This document shows, one piece after another, positions 1-6,642 of a DNA stretch of 7,748 nt. The notes under the pieces were generated by a model, which saw only the letters and a program-made list of their open reading frames with translations, was not told the origin of the DNA and made no database searches. Each line of letters begins with the position of its first letter. Position 1 is the stretch's first letter. This DNA comes from Betaproteobacteria bacterium (GTDB taxonomy: Bacteria; Pseudomonadota; Gammaproteobacteria; Burkholderiales; SG8-39): NCBI GenBank assembly GCA_029858545.1, contig JAOUFA010000166.1:1-7748 (forward strand), written 5' to 3'. Made by a program: the position numbers and the translations under genes.

Positions 1-146
1 TGCACCTGACGCGTCGAATCGCCGCTCGCGATGATCACGCGCTCGAAAAGCGTCGGCAGCGCCGAGGTGTCGAACACGACGATATCGCGGCCCTTGATGT
101 CCTCCAGCGCATCGACCACTGCGCGCAGCTTGCTGCGGGTATCCAC
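1..146 (-). CDS. rsfS: Ribosomal silencing factor RsfS (5' part, cut by window edge)
   Basis: RsfS (DUF143/Iojap family) binds ribosomal protein uL14 on the large subunit and blocks joining of the small subunit, lowering translation in stationary phase or starvation. Only the first 48 codons are visible. They match the family N-terminus: an amphipathic helix with VDALEDIKGRDIVVFD, then the conserved core LFERVIIASGDSTRQV. The rest of the protein, normally a little over 100 residues, lies beyond position 1. I chose GTG at 146-144 because it gives the usual short N-terminus before the first helix and has an AAGGAAA ribosome-binding site 10 nt upstream. The gene starts 17 nt after the nadD stop, so the two are almost certainly co-transcribed. 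The nadD-rsfS pairing is common in proteobacteria, often followed by rlmH, which would lie outside the window. Confidence 0.93.
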   Translation of the reverse strand, partial: MDTRSKLRAVVDALEDIKGRDIVVFDTSALPTLFERVIIASGDSTRQV

Positions 147-154
147 GGATCGGG

Positions 155-161
155 TTTCCTT
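155..161 (-). promoter_or_regulatory. Ribosome-binding site for rsfS
   Basis: The minus strand reads AAGGAAA in the 17-nt gap between the nadD stop and the rsfS GTG. The AGGA core ends 10 nt before the start codon. It is the clearest Shine-Dalgarno sequence in the window, and it supports the GTG start of rsfS. Confidence 0.6.
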
Positions 162-163
162 TT

Positions 164-820
164 CTAGTTGCCGCCCCGGTAGAGGCGATGAGTGAAGATA
201 TGGCGAAGAACTTCCGACGGCAGCCAATCGTCCGTTGCCTCGCCCTGCGCGATGGCGCGCCGCAGCGCGGTCGCCGAAATGTCGATCGGCGCCATGTCCA
301 CCAAAATAATCGCTCCGGCGGGACGTCGGCGCCAATCGCCGTGCGAAGCTGCGCGCCTGGCGCGCAATTCGATGCCCGCCTCGCCCTCGGGCGGTGCCCA
401 GCCGGGACGCGCGAACACCGCGATATGCGCGAGCCGGAAGAGATCCCGCCAGCGGTGCCAGGTATCGAGCTTGGCGAACTGATCGCCGCCGATGAGCAGC
501 ACGAGCGGGAGCGGCTCGCCATAGCGAGCGCGCAGCACCTCGAGCGTGTCGACCGTATAGCCCGTGGCGCCGGATTCGAGTTCGAGCGTATCGATCGCGT
601 AGCGCGGCTCGCCGGCGAGCGCAAGGCGCAGCATCGCGACACGATCCTCGGCCGAAGCGAGCGGCGCCGCGCGATAACCCGGCGCACCGGTGGGCATCCA
701 CAGCACGAGACCGAGACCGAGCACATCGAGCGCGAGCCGCGCGATGCGCAGATGCGCATGGTGAACCGGATCGAAGGTGCCGCCGAGGACGCCGACTGTA
801 GACGGTAAAGGTTGTGCCAA
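164..820 (-). CDS. nadD: Nicotinate-nucleotide adenylyltransferase NadD
   Basis: NadD joins nicotinate mononucleotide and ATP to form deamido-NAD, the penultimate step of NAD synthesis, in the cytoplasm. The 218-residue product has the normal family length. Visible motifs are the nucleotide-binding loop GGTFDPVHHAHL (residues 13-24), LLIGGDQF near 108-115, WHRWRDLF near 121-128, and the C-terminal ISATALR (181-187), equivalent to the family ISSTxIR. The catalytic HxGH motif reads H20-H-A-H23, with Ala for Gly. The start is TTG at 820-818, which places the loop about a dozen residues in, as in relatives. No in-frame ATG or GTG exists between the upstream stop at 899-901 and this TTG, and no Shine-Dalgarno sequence precedes it. 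It lies 294 bp after proA, across a repeat-rich spacer, and 17 nt before rsfS. Confidence 0.95.
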   Translation of the reverse strand: MAQPLPSTVGVLGGTFDPVHHAHLRIARLALDVLGLGLVLWMPTGAPGYRAAPLASAEDRVAMLRLALAGEPRYAIDTLELESGATGYTVDTLEVLRARYGEPLPLVLLIGGDQFAKLDTWHRWRDLFRLAHIAVFARPGWAPPEGEAGIELRARRAASHGDWRRRPAGAIILVDMAPIDISATALRRAIAQGEATDDWLPSEVLRHIFTHRLYRGGN

Positions 821-936
821 GGGGTCGGGGGGCGTTTTAGAAGGCGGCGGGGACGTGTTGTCGTGATCCGAAGGAAAGATGCTCAGCGGCCTGGGAATTC
901 AACCGATCTCCGATTCTTGTCCGGTTGCATTCCGTG

Positions 937-956
937 CCCCGGTACAGATACCGGAG
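937..956 (-). repeat. Hairpin in the left arm of the inverted repeat
   Basis: CCGGTA (939-944) and TACCGG (949-954) are perfect inverted copies around a 4-nt loop. In minus-strand RNA the stem extends by a C-G and a U-G pair to 8 bp (CUCCGGUA/UACCGGGG). No T-run follows on either strand, so it is not a standard intrinsic terminator. CGGAGATC at 952-959 can alternatively pair perfectly with GATCTCCG at 905-912, which would break this hairpin. Confidence 0.6.
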
Positions 957-985
957 ATCCTGGGGGAAACCCACCCTCTTGGTGA

Positions 986-1005
986 AATGAGCGAATGAGC
1001 GAATG
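986..1005. repeat. Tandem octamer at the centre of the inverted repeat
   Basis: AATGAGCG occurs twice in direct succession (986-993, 994-1001) and continues as AATG, about 2.5 copies in 20 nt. It sits on the symmetry axis of the 886-1095 element, where it would form the loop between the two arms. Octamer expansion by slippage is a likely source of length differences between strains. Confidence 0.75.
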
Positions 1006-1040
1006 CGCCAATTCGTGTTTCCTCGGACTCTCCCCGATTC

Positions 1041-1067
1041 GTACGGCGGCAAGGAATGCCACCGTAC
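1041..1067 (-). repeat. Strong hairpin in the right arm, downstream of proA
   Basis: GTACGGCGGC (1041-1050) and GCCACCGTAC (1058-1067) form a 10-bp stem around a 7-nt loop. Nine pairs are Watson-Crick. The remaining one is a U-G wobble in minus-strand RNA and would be a C-A mismatch in plus-strand RNA. It begins 47 nt past the proA stop codon. No U-tract follows, so intrinsic termination is not supported. A role as a 3' RNA stabiliser or processing site for the proA message is possible but inferred. Confidence 0.65.
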
Positions 1068-1114
1068 ACAACGGGAAGATCGGTTGGATTTCAAGTCGAT
1101 CGGGCAGGCGCGAT

Positions 1115-2413
1115 TCAGTCGCCGCCCCTTTGGTTTCTCACTTCTCCATGACCGAGCACAACGAACTTCTGCGTCGTGAGGCCCTCCAGCCCGACCGGCC
1201 CGCGCGCATGCAGTTTGTCGGTCGAGATGCCGATCTCGGCGCCCAGCCCGTATTCGAAGCCGTCGGCGAAGCGCGTCGAGGCGTTGACCATCACCGAGCT
1301 CGAATCGACTTCGCGCAGGAAGCGCTCGGCGCGCGAGCGGTCCCCGGTGACGATCGCATCGGTGTGCTGCGAGCCGTATTTCGCGATGTGTTCGATCGCC
1401 TCGTCAAGCCCCGCGACCACCCGGATCGAGACGATCGGTGCGAGCCATTCGGTGTGGTAGTCCTGCTCGGTCGCCGGCTTCGCCTCGGGCACCAGACGCC
1501 GCGTCGCCGCGTCGCCGCGCAGCTCGACGCCCTTGGCGAGATAGATCCGCGCGATCGGCGGCAGCGCGCGATCGGCGATCGCCGCCGCGACGAGCAGCGT
1601 CTCCATCGTATTGCAGGTGCCGTAGCGCTGAGTCTTGGCGTTGTCGGCAATTTTCACCGCCATCTCGATATCGGCAGCTTCGTCGATGTAGACGTGACAT
1701 ACGCCATCCAGGTGCTTGATCATCGGGATACGCGATTCGCGCGCGAGCCGCGCGATCAGTTCCTTGCCGCCGCGCGGCACGATCACGTCGACGTACTCGG
1801 ACAGGGTGATCAGCTCGCCCACCGCCGCGCGATCGGCGATCGCCACCACCTGCACCGCGGCCTCGGGCAGCCCCGCCGCAGCGAGCCCGGCGCGCACGCA
1901 TGCGGCGATCGCCTGATTGGAATGCAGCGCTTCCGAGCCGCCGCGCAGGATGCAGGCATTGCCCGCCTTGACGCACAGCCCCGCCGCGTCCGCGGTGACG
2001 TTCGGGCGCGACTCGTAGATGATGCCGATCACGCCAATCGGCACGCGCATGCGGCCCACCTCGATGCCGCTCGGTCGCCTGACGAGATCGGTGATGCGAC
2101 CGACCGGATCTTCGAGCGCCGCGACCTGTTCCAGGCCCGCGGCCATCTGCTCGATCGAGCCCGCGGTGAGCGTCAGGCGGTCGACGAAGGCCGCGTCGCA
2201 GCCCTCCTTCTTCGCCCGCTCGACATCGGCTCGATTGGCTTCGAGCAGTTGCGCACCGTGCGCGCGCAATTCAGCCGCCATCGCAATGAGCGCGCGGTCC
2301 TTGGTCGCGCGCTCGGCGCGCGCAAGCGCGCGTGCCGCGGCGCGGGCGGACTGCCCCAGTTCGCGCATATAGATGCGAACGTCGAGCGTGGCGGGGTCGA
2401 ACTTCTGATCCAT
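1115..2413 (-). CDS. proA: Gamma-glutamyl phosphate reductase ProA
   Basis: ProA reduces gamma-glutamyl phosphate with NADPH to glutamate-5-semialdehyde, the second step of proline synthesis, in the cytoplasm. The 432-residue product carries family signatures throughout: VPIGVIGIIYESRPNVT (124-140), KAGNACILRGGSEA (149-162), VPRGGKELI (212-220), the catalytic-cysteine block QRYGTCNTMETLLV with Cys267, ASTRFADGFEYGLGAEIGIST (from 378) and ARGPVGLEGLTTQKFV (403-418). The ATG start gives about ten residues more than the usual N-terminus, which begins near DVRIYM here. Met16 is the only internal ATG alternative and would cut into the conserved first helix. A GGAG lies 12 nt upstream, longer than ideal. 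The gene is separated from holA by 130 bp and from nadD by the repeat-bearing spacer. Its usual partner proB is not in the window. Confidence 0.97.
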   Translation of the reverse strand: MDQKFDPATLDVRIYMRELGQSARAAARALARAERATKDRALIAMAAELRAHGAQLLEANRADVERAKKEGCDAAFVDRLTLTAGSIEQMAAGLEQVAALEDPVGRITDLVRRPSGIEVGRMRVPIGVIGIIYESRPNVTADAAGLCVKAGNACILRGGSEALHSNQAIAACVRAGLAAAGLPEAAVQVVAIADRAAVGELITLSEYVDVIVPRGGKELIARLARESRIPMIKHLDGVCHVYIDEAADIEMAVKIADNAKTQRYGTCNTMETLLVAAAIADRALPPIARIYLAKGVELRGDAATRRLVPEAKPATEQDYHTEWLAPIVSIRVVAGLDEAIEHIAKYGSQHTDAIVTGDRSRAERFLREVDSSSVMVNASTRFADGFEYGLGAEIGISTDKLHARGPVGLEGLTTQKFVVLGHGEVRNQRGGD

Positions 2414-2419
2414 GGGGGC

Positions 2420-2425
2420 ATTTTA
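2420..2425 (-). promoter_or_regulatory. Possible -10 box for a leaderless proA transcript
   Basis: The minus strand reads TAAAAT, five of six matches to TATAAT, with exactly six nt between it and the A of the proA ATG. If used, transcription would start at or next to the start codon. No TTGACA-like hexamer is seen 16-18 bp upstream. GGAG just ahead of the hexamer could instead be a distant ribosome-binding site. Both readings are speculative. Confidence 0.25.
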
Positions 2426-2543
2426 CTCCGGGCGCGGGGTCGCTCCGAGCCGCATCGGGATCGCGAGCGGGAGGTTTCCGCGGGCCTCGCCACCTTGCAT
2501 GGCGGCGCTTGAGCGGGCGCGCTGCGTACCGTCCCGGTGCTGT

Positions 2544-3551
2544 CTAAGCCGGCCTCAACTTCAACCCCAGCTTGACGAATTCATCCCAGGCGTTGCCCGG
2601 CCCCACTCCCTTGATCGCGCGGTCGATCGCCGCGGCGCCCACCAGCGCGTCGTGCAGCGCGCGTCGCGCAAAGCGACGCAGCGCCGGACGAAATGCATTC
2701 TGGCGCGTTCCCCAGACGCGGTTTTCGCGAAACAGTTGCTCCAGTTGACGTCCCGCCTCCACGCCCTCCTGAATACGCACGAGCGCCCGCAGGTCTTCGG
2801 TGAGCGCCCACAGCACGAGAGTCGGCGCCTCGCCCTCTGCCTGCAGGCCCGCGATCGCCCGCAGGTAACGCGCCGTATCGCCTGCGAGCAGGGCCTCGGC
2901 AGCGCCGTAGGCGTCATAGCGTGCCACGTCGGCGACCGCTTCGCGCACGGCGTCGAACCCGAGCTCGCCCGCCGGCGCGAGCAGCGCGAGCTTCAGCACC
3001 TCCTGGTGCGCGGCGAGCAGATTGCCCTCCACCCGTTCGGCGAGAAATTCGAGCAACTCGCGCGGGGCGCTCTGCCCCTGGCGCGCCAGGCGCTCGCCGA
3101 TCCATGCCGGCAGCCGCGCGCGTTCCAGAGGATAGATATCGATCACCGCGCCCGCCGAGGACAGCGCGGCAAACCAGGCCGAGTTCTGCGCCGTGCGATC
3201 CAGGCGCGGCAGCGAGACGAGGACCAAGGTATCGGGGTTGCGCCGCGCGCAACAGGCCTCGATCGCCTGAGCTCCCTGCGTGCCGGGTTTTCCCGTCGGG
3301 ATCCGCAGCTCGACGAGCTTCCTGTCGCCGAACAGCGAAAGGCTCGCACTGGCGTGCGCGAGATTCCCCCAGTCGAAGCCGCGCTCGGCGGTCAGCACCG
3401 CGCGCTCGGCGAAGCCCGCGCCGCGCGCGGCGGCGCGCAGCGCGTCGGCGGCCTCCAGCGCGAGCAGCGGTTCGTCACCGTGAATCACGTAGAGCGACGC
3501 GAGCCGGCCCTTGGCGAGATGGGCGGCGAGCTGGTCGGCGCGGATCTGCAC
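2544..3551 (-). CDS. holA: DNA polymerase III subunit delta HolA
   Basis: Delta is the clamp-loader subunit that opens the beta sliding clamp at the replication fork. The 335-residue product is close to the family length of about 340. It shows the N-terminal AAA+ fold start YVIHGDEPLL (21-30), the clamp-binding segment SLFGDRKLVELRIP (72-85) whose L73 and F74 coincide with the clamp-contact residues known in E. coli delta, LVLVSLPRLDR (109-119), and the lid-region signature RVEGNLLAAHQEVLKLAL (173-190). The C-terminal collar helices follow. The start codon is GTG at 3551-3549, 14 nt after the lptE stop. It has no strong Shine-Dalgarno sequence, suggesting coupling to lptE translation and low output, which suits a low-copy clamp-loader protein. 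Co-localisation with leuS-lptE is the standard proteobacterial arrangement. Confidence 0.95.
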   Translation of the reverse strand: MQIRADQLAAHLAKGRLASLYVIHGDEPLLALEAADALRAAARGAGFAERAVLTAERGFDWGNLAHASASLSLFGDRKLVELRIPTGKPGTQGAQAIEACCARRNPDTLVLVSLPRLDRTAQNSAWFAALSSAGAVIDIYPLERARLPAWIGERLARQGQSAPRELLEFLAERVEGNLLAAHQEVLKLALLAPAGELGFDAVREAVADVARYDAYGAAEALLAGDTARYLRAIAGLQAEGEAPTLVLWALTEDLRALVRIQEGVEAGRQLEQLFRENRVWGTRQNAFRPALRRFARRALHDALVGAAAIDRAIKGVGPGNAWDEFVKLGLKLRPA

Positions 3552-3565
3552 GAGATATCGCCCGG

Positions 3566-4057
3566 CTACCGTACCGCGGAATTCGCCGCCGACAGGCGGC
3601 GCACGATTTGCTGCGCCATGTCGGCCTGCATGTCTCGGTACAGCAGCTGCTCCTCGGCCTCCTTGGGGAGGATCGCGGCATCGTTGAAGGTCATCTCGCG
3701 CGTCAACTCGATGCTGCTGTCGGGGACCAGCGCGGTCCCCGATGGGTCATAGACGCGAAAACCAACGCGGTAACGCAGGCGGAATTCGCGCACCCGGCCG
3801 CCGCCGGTGAGCGACAGGATGTCCTTCTCGCGTGTCTCGCTCGTGAATTCCAGCACCGCCCGGGCCTGCGTGGCGCTGTCCACCACCCTGGTGCCGGTGC
3901 CGGCCTGGATGTTGCGCTTCAGTTCGAGCGCGATGCCGCTGCCGGGCGAGGGGATGTAGAGCGATTCGAAAGGAAGATTCGCCGTACCGCGCAACTGGAA
4001 GCCGCAGCCGGCCGAAGTCAGCAGCACCGCGAATACGACGCCCGCCAGCGCGCGCAT
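3566..4057 (-). CDS. lptE: LPS-assembly lipoprotein LptE
   Basis: LptE is the outer-membrane lipoprotein that plugs the LptD barrel and helps insert lipopolysaccharide into the outer leaflet. From ATG the product is 163 residues. It has a short signal peptide, one Arg followed by a hydrophobic run (ALAGVVFAVLL), then a lipobox ending SAG-C18. The next residue is Gly, compatible with outer-membrane sorting. GFQLRG straight after the cysteine and the C-terminal block FNDAAILPKEAEEQLLYRDMQADMAQQIVRRL (in two parts around residues 123-154) are typical of LptE/RlpB. Ser at lipobox position -3 is less usual than Leu. The ATG overlaps the leuS stop as TGATG, indicating translational coupling. A GTG at 4060-4058 could add one residue. 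holA follows after 14 nt. Confidence 0.93.
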   Translation of the reverse strand: MRALAGVVFAVLLTSAGCGFQLRGTANLPFESLYIPSPGSGIALELKRNIQAGTGTRVVDSATQARAVLEFTSETREKDILSLTGGGRVREFRLRYRVGFRVYDPSGTALVPDSSIELTREMTFNDAAILPKEAEEQLLYRDMQADMAQQIVRRLSAANSAVR

Positions 4058-6642
4058 CACACCACGACGTTGACCAGCCGGCCCGGCACGATGACGACGC
4101 GCCGGATCGTCTTGCCCGCGGCGTAGCGCGCCACCAGTTCGTGATCGCGCGCCAGCGTCTCGATCGCAATCTGTTCGGCCGCCTTCGGCACGCGCAGGCT
4201 GCCGCGCGTCTTGCCGCTGATCTGCAACACGTACTCGATTTCGTCCTGTTCGAGCGCAACGGGATCGGGCTCGGGCCAGGCGGCGCGCATCACGTCCTCA
4301 CCAAAGCCGAGGTCGCGCCAGAGATGGTGCGCAAGGTGCGGCACGATCGGCGCGAGCAGGCGCAGCAGGATCGACATCCCCTCTTCGGCGACGCTGCGCG
4401 CCGCGGGCCCATCGGGCAGGCGCTCGAGCGCGTTGAGGATGATCATCGACGCCGAGGCCACGGTATTGAATTTGTGGCGCTGGAGGTCGAAGCCCGCCTT
4501 GCGCAGCGTGGCATGGATCTCGAGCCGCGCGGCCTTGGTCGGCGCATCGAGCTGCGCCGCGCTGGGTTTGCCGCCAGCCGCGCGCCCGAGGCGCCCGGCG
4601 TAGCTCCACACCCTCTTCAGGAAACGAAACGAGCCTTCGACGCCTTCGTCGGACCACTCCAGCGTGTCGGTGGGCGGGGCGGCAAAGATGATGAAAAAGC
4701 GTGCGGTGTCGGCGCCGTACTTCTCGATCAGCGCCTGCGGGTCGACGCCGTTGTTCTTCGACTTGGACATCGTGCCGATGCCGTCGTAGACCACCGGCGC
4801 GCCGTCTTTGATGCGCTGCGCGGCGACGATCTTGCCCTTCGCATCGCGCGTCACCTCGACTTCCGAGGGGTTCACCCACTCGCGCCGCCCCTCGGGGGTC
4901 GTGCGGTAGTAGCTTTCGGCGAGCACCATGCCCTGCGTGAGCAGGTTGGTGAAAGGCTCGGACACGCCGGTCAGGCCTTCATCGCGCATCACGCGCTGGA
5001 AGAAGCGCGAATACAGCAGGTGCAGAATCGCGTGCTCGATGCCGCCGATGTACTGATCGACCGGCATCCAGTACTGCGCGCGCTCATCGAGCATCGCGCG
5101 GGAATTCCCGGGACCGGTGAAGCGCGCGAAATACCAGGACGAATCGACGAAGGTATCCATGGTGTCGGTTTCGCGCCGCGCGTCCTTGCCGCACTGCGGA
5201 CACTTGCACTGATAGAAGGACGGCAGTTTGGCGAGCGGGTTGCCGCTGCCGTCGGGCACCAGATCGTCCGGCAGCACCACCGGCAGCTGCGCATCGGGCA
5301 CCGGCACGTCGCCGCATGCCGGGCAATGGATAATCGGGATCGGACAGCCCCAATAGCGCTGCCGCGAAATTCCCCAGTCGCGCAGCCTCCATTGGATCTT
5401 CCTTTCGCCGAGTCCCTTTGCCGCGAGGTCGGCGGCGATCGCATCGACCGCGCGCGGAAAATCGAGGCCGTCGTATTTGCCCGAGGCGATGCAGCGGCCG
5501 TACTCGGCATACGCCGGCTTCCACGGCTGCGGAACGTCATCGCCCTCCGGGTGGCGGATCACGCAGCGAATCGGCAGGCCGTATTGGTGCGCAAAGGCGT
5601 AGTCGCGTTCGTCGTGCGCCGGCACCCCCATCACCGCGCCCTCGCCGTAGCCCATCAGTACGTAGTTGCCGACCCATACCGGGATCCGCTCTCCCGTGAG
5701 AGGGTGCACCACCGAAAGCCCGGTCGCCATGCCCTTTTTTTCGACCTGCGCGAGTTCGGCCTCCATCACCGCGCCGCGTTTGCATTCCTCGACGAAGGCC
5801 GCGAGCTTCGCATCGCGCTTCGCCGCCCAGGCGGCGATCGGATGTTCGGCGGCGACCGCGCAGAAGGTCACGCCCATCAGGGTGTCGGCGCGCGTCGTGA
5901 ACACCCACAGCTGCCTCGGTTCACCGTCGAGGTCGTAAGGAAAAGCAAGGCGCACGCCTTCCGAGCGGCCGAGCCAGTTCTTCTGCATCAGCTTCACCTG
6001 CTCGGGCCAGCCGGAAAGGCCGTCGAGCGCCGCGAGCAACTCCTCGGCGTAATCGGTGATGCGCAGGAAGTACATCGGGATTTCGCGCTTCTCGACCGTC
6101 GCGCCGGTGCGCCAGCCACGGCCGTCGATCACCTGTTCGTTGGCGAGCACCGTCTGATCGACCGGGTCCCAGTTGACCACGCCGGTCTTCTTGTAGGCGA
6201 GACCCTTCCTGAACATGCGCGTGAACAGCCACTGGTTCCACCGGTAGTAGTCCGGCGAGCAGGTGGCGATTTCGCGCTCCCAGTCGAGCGCGAAACCGAG
6301 GCCCTGCAACTGCTTCTTCATGTACGCGATGTTGTCCCGCGTCCACTGCGCCGGAGGGCGCCGGTTGGCCATCGCCGCGTTCTCCGCGGGCAGGCCGAAA
6401 GCATCCCAGCCCATCGGCTGCAAGACGTTGTGGCCGCGCATGCGGAAGTGGCGCGTCAGCACGTCGCCGATGGTGTAGTTGCGCACATGCCCCATATGCA
6501 GTTTCCCCGAAGGGTAGGGAAACATCGACAGACAGTAGAACTTCGGCCCGATCGCGTCCTCGGTGACGCGAAAGGAATGATGCTCGTCCCAGAATGCCTG
6601 GGCGTCGCGCTCGATGGCGCGGAATTCGTATTGCTCTTGCAT
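4057..6642 (-). CDS. leuS: Leucyl-tRNA synthetase LeuS
   Basis: LeuS is the class I synthetase that charges tRNA-Leu in the cytoplasm. The 861-residue product is full length for the bacterial enzyme. Domains in order: Rossmann start FPYPSGKLHMGH with HMGH at 49-52; the CP1 editing domain (about 220-420) with TTRADT at 249-254 and GVPAHDERD at 339-347, whose D347 corresponds to the E. coli editing aspartate; a zinc-ribbon-like pair C440xxC443 and C481xxC484; WDAFGLPAEN near 79-88; the second catalytic motif at 624-628; and the C-terminal tRNA-binding domain with LQISGKTRGSLRVP. The second motif reads TMSKS, with Thr624 where KMSKS has Lys. The editing loop has Ala where E. coli has Pro (TTRPDT). 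The ATG start gives the normal N-terminus. Its own promoter is likely at 6678-6683, and its stop overlaps lptE. Confidence 0.98.
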   Translation of the reverse strand: MQEQYEFRAIERDAQAFWDEHHSFRVTEDAIGPKFYCLSMFPYPSGKLHMGHVRNYTIGDVLTRHFRMRGHNVLQPMGWDAFGLPAENAAMANRRPPAQWTRDNIAYMKKQLQGLGFALDWEREIATCSPDYYRWNQWLFTRMFRKGLAYKKTGVVNWDPVDQTVLANEQVIDGRGWRTGATVEKREIPMYFLRITDYAEELLAALDGLSGWPEQVKLMQKNWLGRSEGVRLAFPYDLDGEPRQLWVFTTRADTLMGVTFCAVAAEHPIAAWAAKRDAKLAAFVEECKRGAVMEAELAQVEKKGMATGLSVVHPLTGERIPVWVGNYVLMGYGEGAVMGVPAHDERDYAFAHQYGLPIRCVIRHPEGDDVPQPWKPAYAEYGRCIASGKYDGLDFPRAVDAIAADLAAKGLGERKIQWRLRDWGISRQRYWGCPIPIIHCPACGDVPVPDAQLPVVLPDDLVPDGSGNPLAKLPSFYQCKCPQCGKDARRETDTMDTFVDSSWYFARFTGPGNSRAMLDERAQYWMPVDQYIGGIEHAILHLLYSRFFQRVMRDEGLTGVSEPFTNLLTQGMVLAESYYRTTPEGRREWVNPSEVEVTRDAKGKIVAAQRIKDGAPVVYDGIGTMSKSKNNGVDPQALIEKYGADTARFFIIFAAPPTDTLEWSDEGVEGSFRFLKRVWSYAGRLGRAAGGKPSAAQLDAPTKAARLEIHATLRKAGFDLQRHKFNTVASASMIILNALERLPDGPAARSVAEEGMSILLRLLAPIVPHLAHHLWRDLGFGEDVMRAAWPEPDPVALEQDEIEYVLQISGKTRGSLRVPKAAEQIAIETLARDHELVARYAAGKTIRRVVIVPGRLVNVVV

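Larger units (their letters stand above)
886..1095. repeat. Long imperfect inverted repeat (palindromic intergenic element)
   Basis: Plus-strand 894-962 and the reverse complement of 1024-1092 align without gaps at 48 of 69 positions by hand count. Exact blocks include CAACCGATC, GCATTCC (within a 15-of-17 match at 922-938) and GTA/GAG codon-sized matches. After a 1-nt shift, similarity continues inward through GGAAAC (965-970 against 1017-1022) to TTGGTG/TTGGCG, ending near 984 and 1006. The axis is at about 993. Differences between the arms fall at all codon positions (about 4, 9 and 8 in the only shared open frame), which argues against coding. It resembles a REP/BIME-type pair or small MITE-like palindromic element. 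I cannot assign a family. Because it lies in the leader of nadD, the transcript could fold into a long imperfect stem-loop. Confidence 0.75.
821..1114. other. proA-nadD intergenic spacer, repeat-rich and of lower GC
   Basis: This is the largest non-coding stretch in the window. A hand count over 901-1080 gives about 56% GC, against roughly 65-72% in nearby gene lines. Nearly all of it is accounted for by a diverged inverted repeat (about 886-1095), described separately with its hairpins and central octamer repeat. I see no tRNA, rRNA fragment, riboswitch of known type or T-tailed terminator in it. A weak -10-like TAAAAC occurs on the minus strand at 834-839, 13 nt before the nadD TTG, but it lacks a recognisable -35 and I do not call it a promoter. 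Confidence 0.7.

Noticed and set aside
961..974. GGGGGAAACCCACC resembling a conserved 23S rRNA stretch
   Set aside because: No neighbouring rRNA sequence matches, and the segment is explained as part of the left arm of the inverted repeat.
879..998. 39-codon plus-strand ORF with AAGGA upstream, similar in reading to the opposite arm (IQPI...C.VAF.A.V.I.E)
   Set aside because: The shared peptide pattern follows from the ungapped inverted repeat. Mismatches between the arms are spread over all codon positions, more at the first and second than expected for a protein under selection.
837..1094. 85-codon minus-strand ORF in the proA-nadD spacer
   Set aside because: It runs through the inverted repeat, is Arg-rich and resembles no family I know. 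The arms it spans diverge without codon-position bias.
1564..1845. A 19-mer (CGCGCGATCGGCGATCGCC) present twice within proA
   Set aside because: Both copies encode the peptide AIADRA within the normal protein, so codon bias explains the repeat.
2423..2500. 25-codon minus-strand ORF ending just before proA, as a possible leader peptide
   Set aside because: It has no Shine-Dalgarno, no run of proline codons or regulatory codons, and no attenuator hairpin with a T-tract. Chance is sufficient.
995..2512. 505-codon plus-strand ORF opposite proA
   Set aside because: It lies fully antisense to a clear proA, is rich in Arg/His/Asp/Ala with no domain I recognise, and has no proper Shine-Dalgarno. 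This is the usual artefact of GC-rich third positions.
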